DNA from: Cryobacterium sp. Y11
GTDB taxonomy: Bacteria; Actinomycetota; Actinomycetes; Actinomycetales; Microbacteriaceae
Length of the DNA: 64,000 bases
Assembly (NCBI RefSeq): GCF_002929535.1
Contig: NZ_PJJO01000061.1
Location: 124,001-188,000, forward strand
Direction of reading: 5' to 3'
The position numbers were made by a program, and so were the translations under genes. The notes below the pieces were generated by a model, which saw only the letters and a list, made by a program, of their open reading frames with translations, did no database searches and was not told the origin of the DNA. Below, in pieces: positions 51,925-61,453 of this stretch. How positions within the stretch are numbered: the stretch's first letter is position 1; every line of letters starts with the position of its first letter.

Positions 51925-54360
51925 GTGGTCCGCATACGAACCAAAGTAAGACAGGCACGATCGGAGTTGATGGTCTCCAAAGGGTGGATCCAGGGCGTCG
52001 CCCTGGTCATGGTCTTCGGTTTTGCCGTCATGGGATTCCTCGCGCTGAGGACCTACACTGACTCCATGCCCCAGCCCAACCAGGTGGTTGACTCCCAGGG
52101 TGAGGTCGTCTTCACGAGCGTCGAAATAACCGACGGCCAGCAGATTTTTGCCGGTCGTGGGCTGCAGCAGTACGGCTCGATCATGGGCCACGGCGGTTAC
52201 CTAGGGCCGGACTACACGGCCGACTACCTTCGTCGATCGGCCGAGTTCGTGCTCGAAGCCCTCACTGCCTCGGGCGTGCAGGACCCGCACGGTGAACTCG
52301 TCGAAATGATGCGCACCAACCGCTACGACGCCGCCTCTGGCGACCTGGTCTTCACCGACCTGCAAATCGCGGCCTTTGATGAGATCACCCAGCATTACGC
52401 GGACTATTTTGGTTCGCCGACCACGCAGTACGGGCTCATCCCCTACGCCATCACCGACCCGGCGGAGGTGCATGAACTCACGGCATTCTTCGCTTGGACC
52501 GCGTGGGCATCCGCCGCCGAGCGGCCCGGACACAACTACTCATACTCCAACAACTGGCCCGCCGAGCCGCTCGTCGACAACGCGCCTACCGCGGACATCA
52601 TTGTCTGGAGCGCTCTCTCGCTCATCTCCCTGATGGTCGCCCTCGGAGCGCTGTTCGGCCTCTACAGCCGATGGAGCAAAAAAATGGGATGGCAACACGG
52701 GGAAGAAACCCCGGCGCTGTCATTCCGACAGCCGGGCGAGGTGAAGGTGACCCCGGCGCAGTCGGCCACTGCCTGGTTCTTCTTCGTTGTTGCGTTAATG
52801 TTTCTCGCCCAGGCGTTCCTCGGGGCCGCCATCGAGCACTATCGGGCCGACCTGACCAGCTTCTTCGGTATCGACCTCGCGCAGCTCCTGCCGTTCAACC
52901 TCGCGCGCACCTGGCACGTGCAGCTCTCCTTGCTGTGGACGGCTGCATCGTTCCTCGCTGCAGGTATTTTTCTGGCGCCGTACATCTCCGGCCGGGAACC
53001 CAAACGTCAGCACTGGCTGACTTATGGACTGCTCGGCGCGCTCGCCGTTGTCATCGCCGGCTCATTCGTCGGCGAAGCAATGAGTGTGTTCGGTGTCGAA
53101 GCGGCCAAGGATTCGATCTTCTGGGGCATGCAATGGGAGTACATCGACCTGCCAAAGGTTTGGCAGGGCATGCTCGTAGTTGGTCTGACGCTGTGGATTA
53201 TCATCATCTATCGCGGTATTCGTGCTCGGCTCAAGTCGGAGCACCGCTTCAACCTGCCGTGGCTGTTCTTCTACTCGGGCCTCGCGATTCCCGCGTTCTA
53301 CGCGGTGGGCATGCTGGCTGGTACGGAGGTTCACCTCAGCGTGGCGGAGTTCTGGCGTTTCTGGGTGGTACACCTGTGGGTTGAGGACTTTCTAGAATTG
53401 TTCACGACCGTAATGGTCGCGTATATCTTCGTGATGCTCGGCGTCGTACGGCACAAAATTGCGATGCAGATCATTCTGCTCGACGTCATCCTCTACTCGG
53501 CTGGCGGAATCCTCGGTACCATGCACCACCTGTACTTCTCGGGAACTCCCGTGGAGCACATGGCGCTCGGAGCATTCTTCTCCGCCCTCGAAGTGATTCC
53601 GCTGACATTCCTGACGATCGAGGCGTGGAGTTTTCTGCAACTTGGTTCCCGCCAGGAATCCCGCAGCTCGGCCCCGTTCCCGCACCGTTGGGCGGTCATG
53701 TTTCTCGTGGCGGTCGGGTTTTGGAACTTCCTCGGCGCGGGCGTCTTTGGGTTCCTGATTAATCTGCCGATCATTTCTTACTACGAGATCGGTACTGCCC
53801 TCACCGCCAATCACGCCCATGCGGCCATGATGGGTGTCTACGGCATGCTCGGTGTCGGTCTGGCTTTGTTCGCCCTGCGCTACCTGATTCCGGCTAACCG
53901 GTGGCCCGATCGACTCGCGAAACTGTCGTTCTGGTGCTTGAATATCGGCCTCGCCTGGATGACCTTCGCGACTCTGCTTCCGCTCGGCGTCATTCAGTTG
54001 TGGCACTCCATCAACGACGGATACTTTGAGGCACGCAGCCTGAACTTCATCACCGAACCGGGAAACGCCGTGCTTGAGTGGCTGCGGCTGCCCGGCGACG
54101 TGCTCTTCATCGTCGGCGGGGTCATGCCGTTCGTCTGGATCGCCTGGCTCGGTGTGCGTTACCGTATCAAGGGCAGTACCCAGGACGTGCCGATCGAAGC
54201 ACTGTTCGTGGAAGCGCAACCGGCGGCATCCGTGACTCCGTACCGTGCCGAACCGACGCCCGGGAACGGGTCCACGAGCGGATACGCCTCGGACGCCCGA
54301 CTGGCCGGCGACCCCGGCACGGATTCCGACGACGGGAAGCGCCCGCTGGGCGAATCCTGA
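51925..54360 (+). CDS. norB: Quinol-dependent nitric oxide reductase (qNOR)
   Basis: 811-aa. The N-terminal extension between spans 1 and 2 (about residues 35-215, with DGQQIFAGRGLQQYG) marks the single-subunit quinol type. Heme and FeB ligands are in place: TWHVQ (H331), HLWVEDFLE (H483 and E487), MHHLYF (H534, H535), NHAHAAM (H630, H632). It reduces NO to N2O at the cytoplasmic membrane and is mostly a detoxification enzyme in soil actinobacteria. A GTG start follows a strong AAAGGAAAGGGG. First of four overlapping genes. Confidence 0.96.
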   Translation: MVRIRTKVRQARSELMVSKGWIQGVALVMVFGFAVMGFLALRTYTDSMPQPNQVVDSQGEVVFTSVEITDGQQIFAGRGLQQYGSIMGHGGYLGPDYTADYLRRSAEFVLEALTASGVQDPHGELVEMMRTNRYDAASGDLVFTDLQIAAFDEITQHYADYFGSPTTQYGLIPYAITDPAEVHELTAFFAWTAWASAAERPGHNYSYSNNWPAEPLVDNAPTADIIVWSALSLISLMVALGALFGLYSRWSKKMGWQHGEETPALSFRQPGEVKVTPAQSATAWFFFVVALMFLAQAFLGAAIEHYRADLTSFFGIDLAQLLPFNLARTWHVQLSLLWTAASFLAAGIFLAPYISGREPKRQHWLTYGLLGALAVVIAGSFVGEAMSVFGVEAAKDSIFWGMQWEYIDLPKVWQGMLVVGLTLWIIIIYRGIRARLKSEHRFNLPWLFFYSGLAIPAFYAVGMLAGTEVHLSVAEFWRFWVVHLWVEDFLELFTTVMVAYIFVMLGVVRHKIAMQIILLDVILYSAGGILGTMHHLYFSGTPVEHMALGAFFSALEVIPLTFLTIEAWSFLQLGSRQESRSSAPFPHRWAVMFLVAVGFWNFLGAGVFGFLINLPIISYYEIGTALTANHAHAAMMGVYGMLGVGLALFALRYLIPANRWPDRLAKLSFWCLNIGLAWMTFATLLPLGVIQLWHSINDGYFEARSLNFITEPGNAVLEWLRLPGDVLFIVGGVMPFVWIAWLGVRYRIKGSTQDVPIEALFVEAQPAASVTPYRAEPTPGNGSTSGYASDARLAGDPGTDSDDGKRPLGES

Positions 54361-55124
54361 TGGACGCCATTAATTCGGAGGTCTGGTTCGCGCTCGCTTA
54401 TGGCGGTTTTCTGCTGATCGTGGCACACCTCCTGGACCTGCTCGCACGGCGGACCGCCACCAAGACGACCGCCGCGCGGTCGGGGGGCTTCAGCTATCAC
54501 GAAGACCACGACGCGTGGAAATGTTCGGAGGACCAGTGGCTGTGGCCGATTTCCTTTGACCCGGACAACCGGGTGACTCGATATCAGGCGAGCCCGACTG
54601 TGTGCAACCCGTGCCCGGTGAAAGGCACCTGCACGACGTCGGACTCCGGGCGTCAGCTGGCTCGTAACATTGATCCCTGGCCGAGCTCGGAGGCCGAGCG
54701 ATTCCACCGCGGAATTGCCTGCGCGGTCGTGGTGCTGGGTCTGGTCTGGCCGTTGGCCACCATGCTGGAACATCGCACCGGGGTCGAACTCGTGATCCTG
54801 GGGTCGGCATCCGTTTTCATCGCCCTGGGCAGCTGGCCGCTGTGGTCGCACCTGCGCCGCAGCCCGGCCGGGTTTCCCGCGCATCTGCGTCAGGAGAATC
54901 TCGACGAGAGCGTTGCCGCTCGCGAGGTCTCCCGCGTCGCGGAGATAGCCCGCGGCTACGGCAACATCAGAAAAACCGGTCCGCGACACGTTCCTGGCCC
55001 CGCCCCAACGAAAGGAAATACCGTGCGTTCGTCATTCTCGGCCCTCTGGGCCGAACGGGAAGCGGAAGAGGACCCCGGCCGCTCAGATGCGCGCACCGAG
55101 TGGACCCGAGGAGAGAACCGATGA
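54360..55124 (+). CDS. Cys-motif membrane protein of the norB operon
   Basis: 254-aa. Starts with ATG overlapping the norB stop (TGATG). Span 1 at residues 10-28, a cysteine-containing cytoplasmic or external loop (C55, then C82, C85, C91 in VCNPCPVKGTCTTSDSGRQL), and two spans near 115-160. The Cys-x2-Cys-x5-Cys-x6-Gly-Arg pattern resembles the zinc ribbon at the end of IS1182-type transposases, here placed in a membrane protein; a metal-binding or redox role for the NO reductase is conceivable. I know no named family. Confidence 0.75.
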   Translation: MDAINSEVWFALAYGGFLLIVAHLLDLLARRTATKTTAARSGGFSYHEDHDAWKCSEDQWLWPISFDPDNRVTRYQASPTVCNPCPVKGTCTTSDSGRQLARNIDPWPSSEAERFHRGIACAVVVLGLVWPLATMLEHRTGVELVILGSASVFIALGSWPLWSHLRRSPAGFPAHLRQENLDESVAAREVSRVAEIARGYGNIRKTGPRHVPGPAPTKGNTVRSSFSALWAEREAEEDPGRSDARTEWTRGENR

Positions 55125-55993
55125 TGGCGTGGCTGATTGCCGTTCTGGTCGTCGTTGGGCTGTTTCTGATCTGGCTCACAGCCTCGTTCAAGGTTCTGCA
55201 AGAGTACGAACGAGGCGTCATGTTTCGATTTGGCCGGCTCCGACCGATTCGCCTGCCCGGGGTGCAGATCGTCTTTCCCGGGATCGATCGCATGGTGCGG
55301 GTCGATCTGCGCATCGTGACGCTGACTATTCCGCCGCAGGATGTCATCACCAAAGACAACGTGCCGGCGCGCGTGAATGCGGTCGTACTGTTTCAGGTCA
55401 CCGACCCGATTCGGTCGGTCATGGGCGTGGAAAACCATTCCGTGGCTACCTCACAGATGGCCCAGACCACGCTACGGTCGGTGGTTGGGCGAGCCGATCT
55501 CGACACCCTGCTGGCGCACCGGGCCGACCTCAACGAGGATCTAGCCCGCAATATCAACGCCCAAACCGAACCGTGGGGCGTCGAGGTCAAGGTCGTCGAG
55601 ATCAAGGACGTGGAGATTCCTCAAGCGATGCAGCGAGCCATGGCCCGCGAGGCGGAAGCCGAACGCGAGCGTCGTGCGAAGATCATCAATGCCCACGGTG
55701 AGCTGCAGGCCTCAGAGGAACTCGGCCAGGCTGCCGAGATCCTTAGCCGCAACCCGGCGTCGCTACAACTGCGCTACCTGCAGACCCTGCTCGAACTCGG
55801 TGCCGACCACAACTCGACAGTGGTCTTCCCACTGCCGATGGACATTATCGGTCCGTTCCTAAACAAGGTTCCGCAATGGCTGGATAAACAGGGGGCCGCC
55901 GGGACCATGCCGGCCCCCGGTAATGTCCCGGCACCGACAGTACCGGTCTCCTCACCGGTGAGTGTTCCGGTTCCGGTAGGGGGCCACTCGTGA
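55121..55993 (+). CDS. SPFH/band-7 (slipin-type) membrane protein
   Basis: 290-aa. One N-terminal span (2-22) and the stomatin core: VLQEYERGVMFRFGRLRPIR, VDLRIVTLTIPPQDVITKDN, VNAVVLFQVTDP, LRSVVGRADLDTLLAHR, then helical AQTEPWGVEVKVVEIKDVEI, then PQAMQRAMAREAEAERERRA. A Pro/Val-rich tail closes it. Slipins scaffold membrane complexes; in this operon it may organise the NO reductase. Overlaps its neighbours by four bases on each side. Confidence 0.94.
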   Translation: MMAWLIAVLVVVGLFLIWLTASFKVLQEYERGVMFRFGRLRPIRLPGVQIVFPGIDRMVRVDLRIVTLTIPPQDVITKDNVPARVNAVVLFQVTDPIRSVMGVENHSVATSQMAQTTLRSVVGRADLDTLLAHRADLNEDLARNINAQTEPWGVEVKVVEIKDVEIPQAMQRAMAREAEAERERRAKIINAHGELQASEELGQAAEILSRNPASLQLRYLQTLLELGADHNSTVVFPLPMDIIGPFLNKVPQWLDKQGAAGTMPAPGNVPAPTVPVSSPVSVPVPVGGHS

Positions 55994-56262
55994 GCGAGGT
56001 TCTGCGGAAGAAGAACGCTACGGGCTCGCCCGCGCACCGCACCCGGTGCATCCGTCTGATGCTGGTTGGAGGGTTCATCGCTCTGTTTGCGCCGATCTTC
56101 GGCTTTCTGGGCGGCACGATCGTGCGGGCCGACGTCACCGTCGGAGGTCTGGAGCCGATCTTGTTCTGGATGCTGATCGGCATGTTCGTGGGCATGGCCG
56201 GCGCCGGCGTCGCCATTGTGGGCGCCATGCAGTGGGTCAAAGGCAGGCACAACCTGACCTAA
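55990..56262 (+). CDS. Small two-span membrane protein of the norB operon
   Basis: 90-aa, GTG start overlapping the SPFH stop (GTGA). Spans at residues about 23-44 and 55-78; basic N- and C-termini. Not recognised; coupling to the SPFH gene suggests a shared complex. Confidence 0.8.
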   Translation: MSEVLRKKNATGSPAHRTRCIRLMLVGGFIALFAPIFGFLGGTIVRADVTVGGLEPILFWMLIGMFVGMAGAGVAIVGAMQWVKGRHNLT

Positions 56263-56279
56263 CGGAACGCACAACATAT

Positions 56280-56313
56280 GTAATGCCCGGCCTAAAAAAC
56301 GGTCGGGCATTAC
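56280..56313. terminator. Bidirectional terminator after norB operon
   Basis: GTAATGCCCG (56280-56289) pairs exactly with 56304-56313; an A-run lies in the loop. Located between convergent genes. Confidence 0.75.
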
Positions 56314-56344
56314 GTCTGCGCGGTTGTCTGTCAGGCAGCGCTGG

Positions 56345-57499
56345 CTACTCGCGCAGTGGTTCGTAGGCACAGCTCGGGTCTGCGGCGAGCGGATCACCGG
56401 TGACGGCGAAGGCGTGCGAGCGCGACCCGCCGCAGACCACGCGAAACTCGCAGCGGCCGCAGCGGCCCCCAAAATTGTCCGGGGAGCGCAGGTCTTGCAA
56501 CAGATCGGCGTCGCGGTAGATTTCCGGGAACGGCTGGTCTCGCACGCAGCCGACGGCGACCGGTAGAAACCCGCTGGGATAGACCATGCCGACATGGTCC
56601 ACGAAGGCGAACCCTCGACCCGAATTGACGTCGATCGGGGCCCGGGCCGCGCGTCGTTTCGGTTCGTCACCGGTGAGCAGTTCGGCGGTGTCCCGGCGCA
56701 GCACGGTCCGCAGCGGGCCGACCGGGAATGCCGCGTCGAGGTCAGCCACTCCGGCACGCTGAATGGCGATGCGACGGTAGTGCGGCGCTTCGGTCGCCTT
56801 GATGGCGACGAGCTCAGAAACGTCGTGCATCCAGTGCAGCACCTCTTCTTCCTGCTCGGCCGTGAGAGCCTGCAGCAGCTTGCCGCGGCCCGTCGGCACC
56901 AGAAAGAACACGCTCCAGAGCGTTGTACCGAGTTCGAGCACGGTCTTCAGAATCGCCGGAAGCTCGTGCACGTTGTTGGCGGTAACCGTCGTGTTGATTT
57001 GCAGGCGGTAGCCGATCTCGCGCACCAGACGGGCCGCGATCATGGTCTCGTCAAAGACGCCATCCACGCCGCGGAAGGCATCGTGCGTGGCAGCGGATGC
57101 CCCATCCAGCGACAACGAGACGGCCTTCGCCCCGGCGTCGTGCAGTTCGACGAGTACCTCACGGGTCAGCTTCGGAGTTACAGAGGGGGACAGGGCCATG
57201 CTCAGGCCGAGCGCGGTGCCGTGGGCGACGAGTTCGGGCAGATCGGGGCGTTCGAAGGGGTCGCCGCCGGTCAGCACAACGAGTGGGCGCGGCGTGCCGA
57301 ACGAGGCCAGGTCGTCGAGCAGGGTCTTGCCCTGCGCGGTGCTGAGCTCAAAGGGATTGCGGGTGCGGATGGCATCGGCGCGACAGTGCGTGCAGACCAG
57401 TTGGCAGGCCCGCGTCACCTCCCAAATGACGATAAATGGCCGTTCGGCGGCGTCGTGATGCAGCAGGCGCACCGGGCGCTTGCGCGGGGTGTCAGTCAT
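56345..57499 (-). CDS. Radical SAM/SPASM protein (AhbD/NirJ-like)
   Basis: About 384 aa. [4Fe-4S] motif RACQLVCTHC (C32, C36, C39); GGDPF follows as the SAM-binding glycine stretch. The C-terminal SPASM region has CGRCEFRVVCGGSRSHAFAV and a late Cys for auxiliary clusters. Closest known functions are heme/heme-d1 maturases (AhbD, NirJ) and peptide-modifying enzymes; it best fits the TIGR04053-type actinobacterial group. GAGGA before ATG 57499 sets the start over an upstream in-frame GTG/ATG. Position beside norB and near hemY makes a heme-related role plausible, unproven. Confidence 0.9.
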   Translation of the reverse strand: MTDTPRKRPVRLLHHDAAERPFIVIWEVTRACQLVCTHCRADAIRTRNPFELSTAQGKTLLDDLASFGTPRPLVVLTGGDPFERPDLPELVAHGTALGLSMALSPSVTPKLTREVLVELHDAGAKAVSLSLDGASAATHDAFRGVDGVFDETMIAARLVREIGYRLQINTTVTANNVHELPAILKTVLELGTTLWSVFFLVPTGRGKLLQALTAEQEEEVLHWMHDVSELVAIKATEAPHYRRIAIQRAGVADLDAAFPVGPLRTVLRRDTAELLTGDEPKRRAARAPIDVNSGRGFAFVDHVGMVYPSGFLPVAVGCVRDQPFPEIYRDADLLQDLRSPDNFGGRCGRCEFRVVCGGSRSHAFAVTGDPLAADPSCAYEPLRE

Positions 57500-57898
57500 G
57501 TATGGATCCTCGCCCAGGCGTGTGCGCTCCGGAGATTGCCGGGCGATCACGCCTGTGGTTTCGAGCGACTTCGGGGTTTCCGCGGAGCCTGTGCTCGGGG
57601 CCGTTACCGACTCACCTAATATTTAGCATGATCATCCTTTTAAACTGGGGCGAGAGTCCCGGTTTTATTCGGACCGTCGTCTGGGCCCGACCGACCAGAG
57701 CGCAGATAAGACGACCTCACGGGCGACCACGACGACCTCGGGCTCGCACGTCTTGATCGTGTAGAGGCTCCCTGAACGAGCAATCACCGCCCGGGGATCG
57801 CATCCATGAAACGGAACAGCTGGACCACCTGTTGTACGTCGTTCGTCCGCGGTACCGTGGCCCTATTCGTTCAACGTCGAACAACCAGGGAGCTCACA
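57500..57898. promoter_or_regulatory. 399-bp divergent region between radical SAM gene and dodecin
   Basis: No gene. An A/T-rich segment at 57617-57650 (containing AATATTTAGCATGATCATCC) probably holds the radical SAM promoter and operator. A GGGAG ribosome-binding site precedes the dodecin start at the other end. Confidence 0.45.
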
Positions 57899-58114
57899 AT
57901 GGCTGACAATACCTATCGCGTTATCGAAGTGGTCGGAACGTCGAGGGTCGGTTCCGATGAGGCCATCGCCAACGCGGTTCGGCGCGCCACCGAGACGGTA
58001 GAGAACCTTGACTGGTTCGAGGTTGTGCAGACCAGGGGCCATATTGTGGACGGCGCCGTTGACTACTTTCAGGTGCAGCTGAAGCTGGGCTTCAAACTCA
58101 ACGCCCCGAACTAA
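57899..58114 (+). CDS. Dodecin flavin-storage protein
   Basis: 71-aa, the normal dodecin size. YRVIEVVGTSRVGSDEAIAN, then AVRRATETVENLDWFEVVQT and RGHIVDGAVDYFQVQLKLGF, contain the conserved Trp that stacks on the flavin and the EVV..RG motif. Twelve subunits form a hollow particle that binds FMN or riboflavin derivatives. The ATG has GGGAG upstream; an ATG 93 bases earlier in frame is not family-like. Confidence 0.96.
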   Translation: MADNTYRVIEVVGTSRVGSDEAIANAVRRATETVENLDWFEVVQTRGHIVDGAVDYFQVQLKLGFKLNAPN

Positions 58115-58157
58115 TTGACGGCGCGCTCTGACTTCGGCGTGCATAAGCGTAGGTCTA

Positions 58158-58961
58158 CTACGTCAGCGCCGTGATGCGGCTTAATACCTGCTCCGGAACC
58201 GCCTCGCGCGGTACCTCGCCGAGCAGAAAATCGCCGTCCGGCAGCGTGCCGGTGTCGGTCGACCAGAAATCCGCGCCGATCACCGATCCGCGAAGCGCGC
58301 TGCCGTGCAGCTCGACCTGATCGTCGTGCCGCTGCCCGAGCGCCCACCGGTAGTGCTCGGTCACGTTGGAGACCGGCGAATAGGTCGACAACGGCACCGA
58401 TTCAGCGCCGGTAGCTGGGCCACGGTCGTCGAGCAATACCGCGATCAAGGGTAGTGCGGCGAATCCACGCAGCCAATCGGCGACATACATTGACGCGTTT
58501 TCGGCATTATCGGCGTCGAGACCTGACACGTCGGCCGACCCCGAAAACGGATGCGTGCGCGCCAGCCACTGCATCGGTGACGGAATCTGCACCACGACGG
58601 GCACGCGTTGGGTCTTGCTGAAGATCGTGGCGAGTTCAATGACGAACGCGGTCGTCTCGACATCGCTGAGCAGGGTGCGCAGGGCATAGCCGGTTCGGGA
58701 TTTGGCGCTCATCGCGGTTTGAAGAGCTGGATCGGATGCGACCCGGTGCGCGTAGAACCGGTCGAGGCTCAGCAGTGCGAGGTCGGACTTCAGCACGCCC
58801 TGAACCTGGCCGAAAAAGTTTGCGTACGCCATCGGCTCCTGCCACGGTACGGGCTTGCCCTGCAGAAAAACGGATTGGGCATAATCGTGGCTGTCCAATA
58901 CCACGGCCCGACTGCGGCCAGAGGTCGGTTCGGCCAGAAGCTCATGTAGTGACAGTGCCAT
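58158..58961 (-). CDS. Unrecognised protein downstream of acetone carboxylase genes
   Basis: About 267 aa. No signal peptide or spans. Contains VPVVVQIPSPMQWLARTHPF and a late HYRWALGQRHDDQVELHG stretch; overall alpha/beta composition, perhaps a barrel. I do not know the family. It is the last gene of the acxC-acxA-acxB run, 88 bases after acxB, so a role in assembly, activation or the next catabolic step is plausible. The ATG at 58961 is preferred over 58973 because GGGAAA lies before it. Confidence 0.75.
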   Translation of the reverse strand: MALSLHELLAEPTSGRSRAVVLDSHDYAQSVFLQGKPVPWQEPMAYANFFGQVQGVLKSDLALLSLDRFYAHRVASDPALQTAMSAKSRTGYALRTLLSDVETTAFVIELATIFSKTQRVPVVVQIPSPMQWLARTHPFSGSADVSGLDADNAENASMYVADWLRGFAALPLIAVLLDDRGPATGAESVPLSTYSPVSNVTEHYRWALGQRHDDQVELHGSALRGSVIGADFWSTDTGTLPDGDFLLGEVPREAVPEQVLSRITALT

Positions 58962-59049
58962 GGTGTTTCCCATCGATTAATCAAGATGTGCAACCCGGTC
59001 TGCGGGGCCGTAGGGAGACGGCCCCGCAGACCGGGTCAGAAGGTGAAAA

Positions 59050-61386
59050 TTAGGACTTGTGTACGGCCACCTCGCCGTACTTCTGCTCAAGTTCGCGCAC
59101 CCGCGCCTCCAGCTTGCCGATTTTCAGCACTCGGCGGTCGGGAACCATGATGAGGGGCAGTTCTGCGATCTTGCCCTTGACCCGCTCGGGCTCAATTTTG
59201 CCCCAGTGCGTCGCCAGCAGTTCCTCATCGTTGTCCTGGCCCCACGAGCCGTAATAGAGCAGGTCCTTGGGCGGCTCTTCCTGAACGAACTCCGCAACGA
59301 ACTCCTTGTACGGCTTGCCGCGGCTGATTCGATCCCGACGCATCTGGGCCCGCAGCTCAATCGTTGCCTGCTCGTGCACCACGAAGGTGTCCGCTTCCCA
59401 GACGACGCCGTAAACGTTCGTGGCGACCTGGGCCGAGATCCGGTCCAGCTCAAGGTCGGTCACGACGAGTTCGGGGTCGCGCTCCAGCACGTCGCCGTAG
59501 CCACCGCCAGCACCCTGGGCGATCATGTACAGCTCGCCCTCCTTCGCCACGTCGAACTGCAGCCCCATGTGTCCGGTCTGGTAGTCGCCGCCCTCAAAAG
59601 GCTGCTCGTTCATGACCCGTTCCATCGACAGGTTGAACTGCGAAGGGTCCTTCTTGATGATGTCGTAGATGTTGATGTCCTTGACCATGGCCAGGGGGTA
59701 CACCGGGCAGCCGTACCCTCCGAACATCCCGGGAACGGAGGAGAACTTCGATCCGGAGGTGACGGTCATGAAACCCCAGCTGGGTGTGCCGCGGGAGGCC
59801 ACCATCATCTCGTAACCCATACCGCCGCGAAATTTGCCGAAACCTTGGTTGTCGCGCACCAGTCGCTTGCTGACCAGCTGCAAGAACGGAACCTCCTCTT
59901 CCATAACTTCCTGCTCGCCGAGGTCGGCCATCGCGCAGAACAACGGCGCCACGGCATCCTCACCATCGCGGAACGCCTTCGCCCCGCCACCCATGCCGTT
60001 GAGGTCGGCGCACAGGTTGCCGACCTGCTCACCGTTTTGCGTGGTGCCGCCCCAGAGAAAGTCGTTGATCTGGTTGAACCAGGGAGCCACAACGTTCGAG
60101 TACTTCTGCGGCGCCGAAAACTGCATCTTGGCGAAGGCCGACTGCAGAGCGGAGAAACCTCGAAAGGATGCCTGCAGCGACTGGCCGACGGGCGCATCGT
60201 AACCAGCATCCGCCCAGGTGTGTTCCTCCGTGATAATTTCGATCGGCGACAGCGCTCCAGTGCTACGCGGCAGGTCAGGCCACCAATACGAGAGAACGGC
60301 CTGGGACATGAACGATTTCGTCGACGCGAGCGGCGAGTTGAGGGCCCGATTGAGAATCTCGGGGCCCGTTCCGGTGAGGTCGATAATCATCCGTTCGCCC
60401 TTGACGGTGATCTTGCAGGCGAACTTGATCAGAATGTTCTCCTTGAGAGTGGAGTCCACGAACTGATTGAAGGTGACGGTGCCGTCGGGCAGCTCGCTAA
60501 TACGGCGGCGTACCTCGGTCTCGACGTCCTCGACGGTGACGCGAAGCGACGCGACGAAGGTCTCCTGACCCACCTCGTCGATGAGCCGGTCGACGGTGTC
60601 CATGATGCGCCGCGTGGCGCCCATCTTCACCTTGATGTCGGCGAGCATGAGCTTCGGGTCGCGCGTGGAGTGTTGCAAGAACGTGAGCAGGTCGCGGCGC
60701 AGATGGCCCTTCTCCACGATCTTGATCGGCGAGGCCCGCAGACCGTCATCGAATGGTGACTCCGAACCCGACGGCATGCCACCCGGTTCGCACGCTCCAT
60801 TCTCGCCTTCGTGGATGGTCGCACCCACCCAGGCGATGATGATTCCGTCGCGCATGACCGGCACGAGCATCGACTGGTCCGTGTTGTGCACCATACCGAA
60901 GCGGGAATCGTTGTGGAAGAAGCCGTCACCCGGGTTGATACCGACGGTGGGCTCATCCTTCCAGTTCTTCATGATGTAACGGATGGGGTGGTGCAGCACC
61001 GCGGAGAAGGCGATCACGCCCCGGTTGGAGAGATACGTGACATCGCCCTCGGCGGTGTACACCGCGCAGGAGAGGTCGGCCCACTTCGCTCCGGGCGCCG
61101 CACCCATGCTCTCGCACATCTCGAAAGCCTCATCAAGTGCACCGGCCAGGCGTTTGCGAATCCGGTCGACCTCGAGCGGGTCGATGCCCTGCGCGATGCA
61201 CTCTTCTTCATAAGCGGTGCGCGGCATGATCTGGTGAGTACGCATGATGGCCGGGTCTGGCCCCAGGAAGAGGGTAGTCTCGTCCATGAATTTGTCGACC
61301 CACTGCTGTTCCTGGTCGGTGAGCAGCTGGGACGCGTCGTCGTCGCTTCCGCTGGTGGGTACGAACTGGTCAGTTGTCAATGTCAT
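59050..61386 (-). CDS. acxB: Acetone carboxylase alpha subunit (hydantoinase B family)
   Basis: About 778 aa. HyuB/oxoprolinase-B fold: DLSCAVYTAEGDVTYLSNRG, FFHNDSRFGMVHNTDQSMLV, VIDLTGTGPE, and the glycine-rich GFGKFRGGMGYEMMV. Acetone carboxylase converts acetone, bicarbonate and ATP to acetoacetate in an alpha2-beta2-gamma2 Mn enzyme; this subunit carries the metal site. Strong AAAGGAG suits the ATG at 61386; the TTG three codons earlier is too close to it. Acetophenone carboxylase-type enzymes are related, so the ketone is not certain. Confidence 0.92.
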   Translation of the reverse strand: MTLTTDQFVPTSGSDDDASQLLTDQEQQWVDKFMDETTLFLGPDPAIMRTHQIMPRTAYEEECIAQGIDPLEVDRIRKRLAGALDEAFEMCESMGAAPGAKWADLSCAVYTAEGDVTYLSNRGVIAFSAVLHHPIRYIMKNWKDEPTVGINPGDGFFHNDSRFGMVHNTDQSMLVPVMRDGIIIAWVGATIHEGENGACEPGGMPSGSESPFDDGLRASPIKIVEKGHLRRDLLTFLQHSTRDPKLMLADIKVKMGATRRIMDTVDRLIDEVGQETFVASLRVTVEDVETEVRRRISELPDGTVTFNQFVDSTLKENILIKFACKITVKGERMIIDLTGTGPEILNRALNSPLASTKSFMSQAVLSYWWPDLPRSTGALSPIEIITEEHTWADAGYDAPVGQSLQASFRGFSALQSAFAKMQFSAPQKYSNVVAPWFNQINDFLWGGTTQNGEQVGNLCADLNGMGGGAKAFRDGEDAVAPLFCAMADLGEQEVMEEEVPFLQLVSKRLVRDNQGFGKFRGGMGYEMMVASRGTPSWGFMTVTSGSKFSSVPGMFGGYGCPVYPLAMVKDINIYDIIKKDPSQFNLSMERVMNEQPFEGGDYQTGHMGLQFDVAKEGELYMIAQGAGGGYGDVLERDPELVVTDLELDRISAQVATNVYGVVWEADTFVVHEQATIELRAQMRRDRISRGKPYKEFVAEFVQEEPPKDLLYYGSWGQDNDEELLATHWGKIEPERVKGKIAELPLIMVPDRRVLKIGKLEARVRELEQKYGEVAVHKS

Positions 61387-61453
61387 GGTGCTCAAGCTCC
61401 TTTGCTTATTTGAAGTGTTGCGAGGGTAAGAAAGCTGCTCAGGTGCGCTACAG

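Noticed and set aside
57617..57720. Possible cobalamin- or SAM-type riboswitch before the radical SAM gene
   Set aside because: No B12-box or SAM-box sequence; the region simply looks A/T rich.
59059..60759. 566-aa open frame antisense to acxB
   Set aside because: Shadow frame with His/Val/Gly-rich composition; acxB is clear on the other strand.
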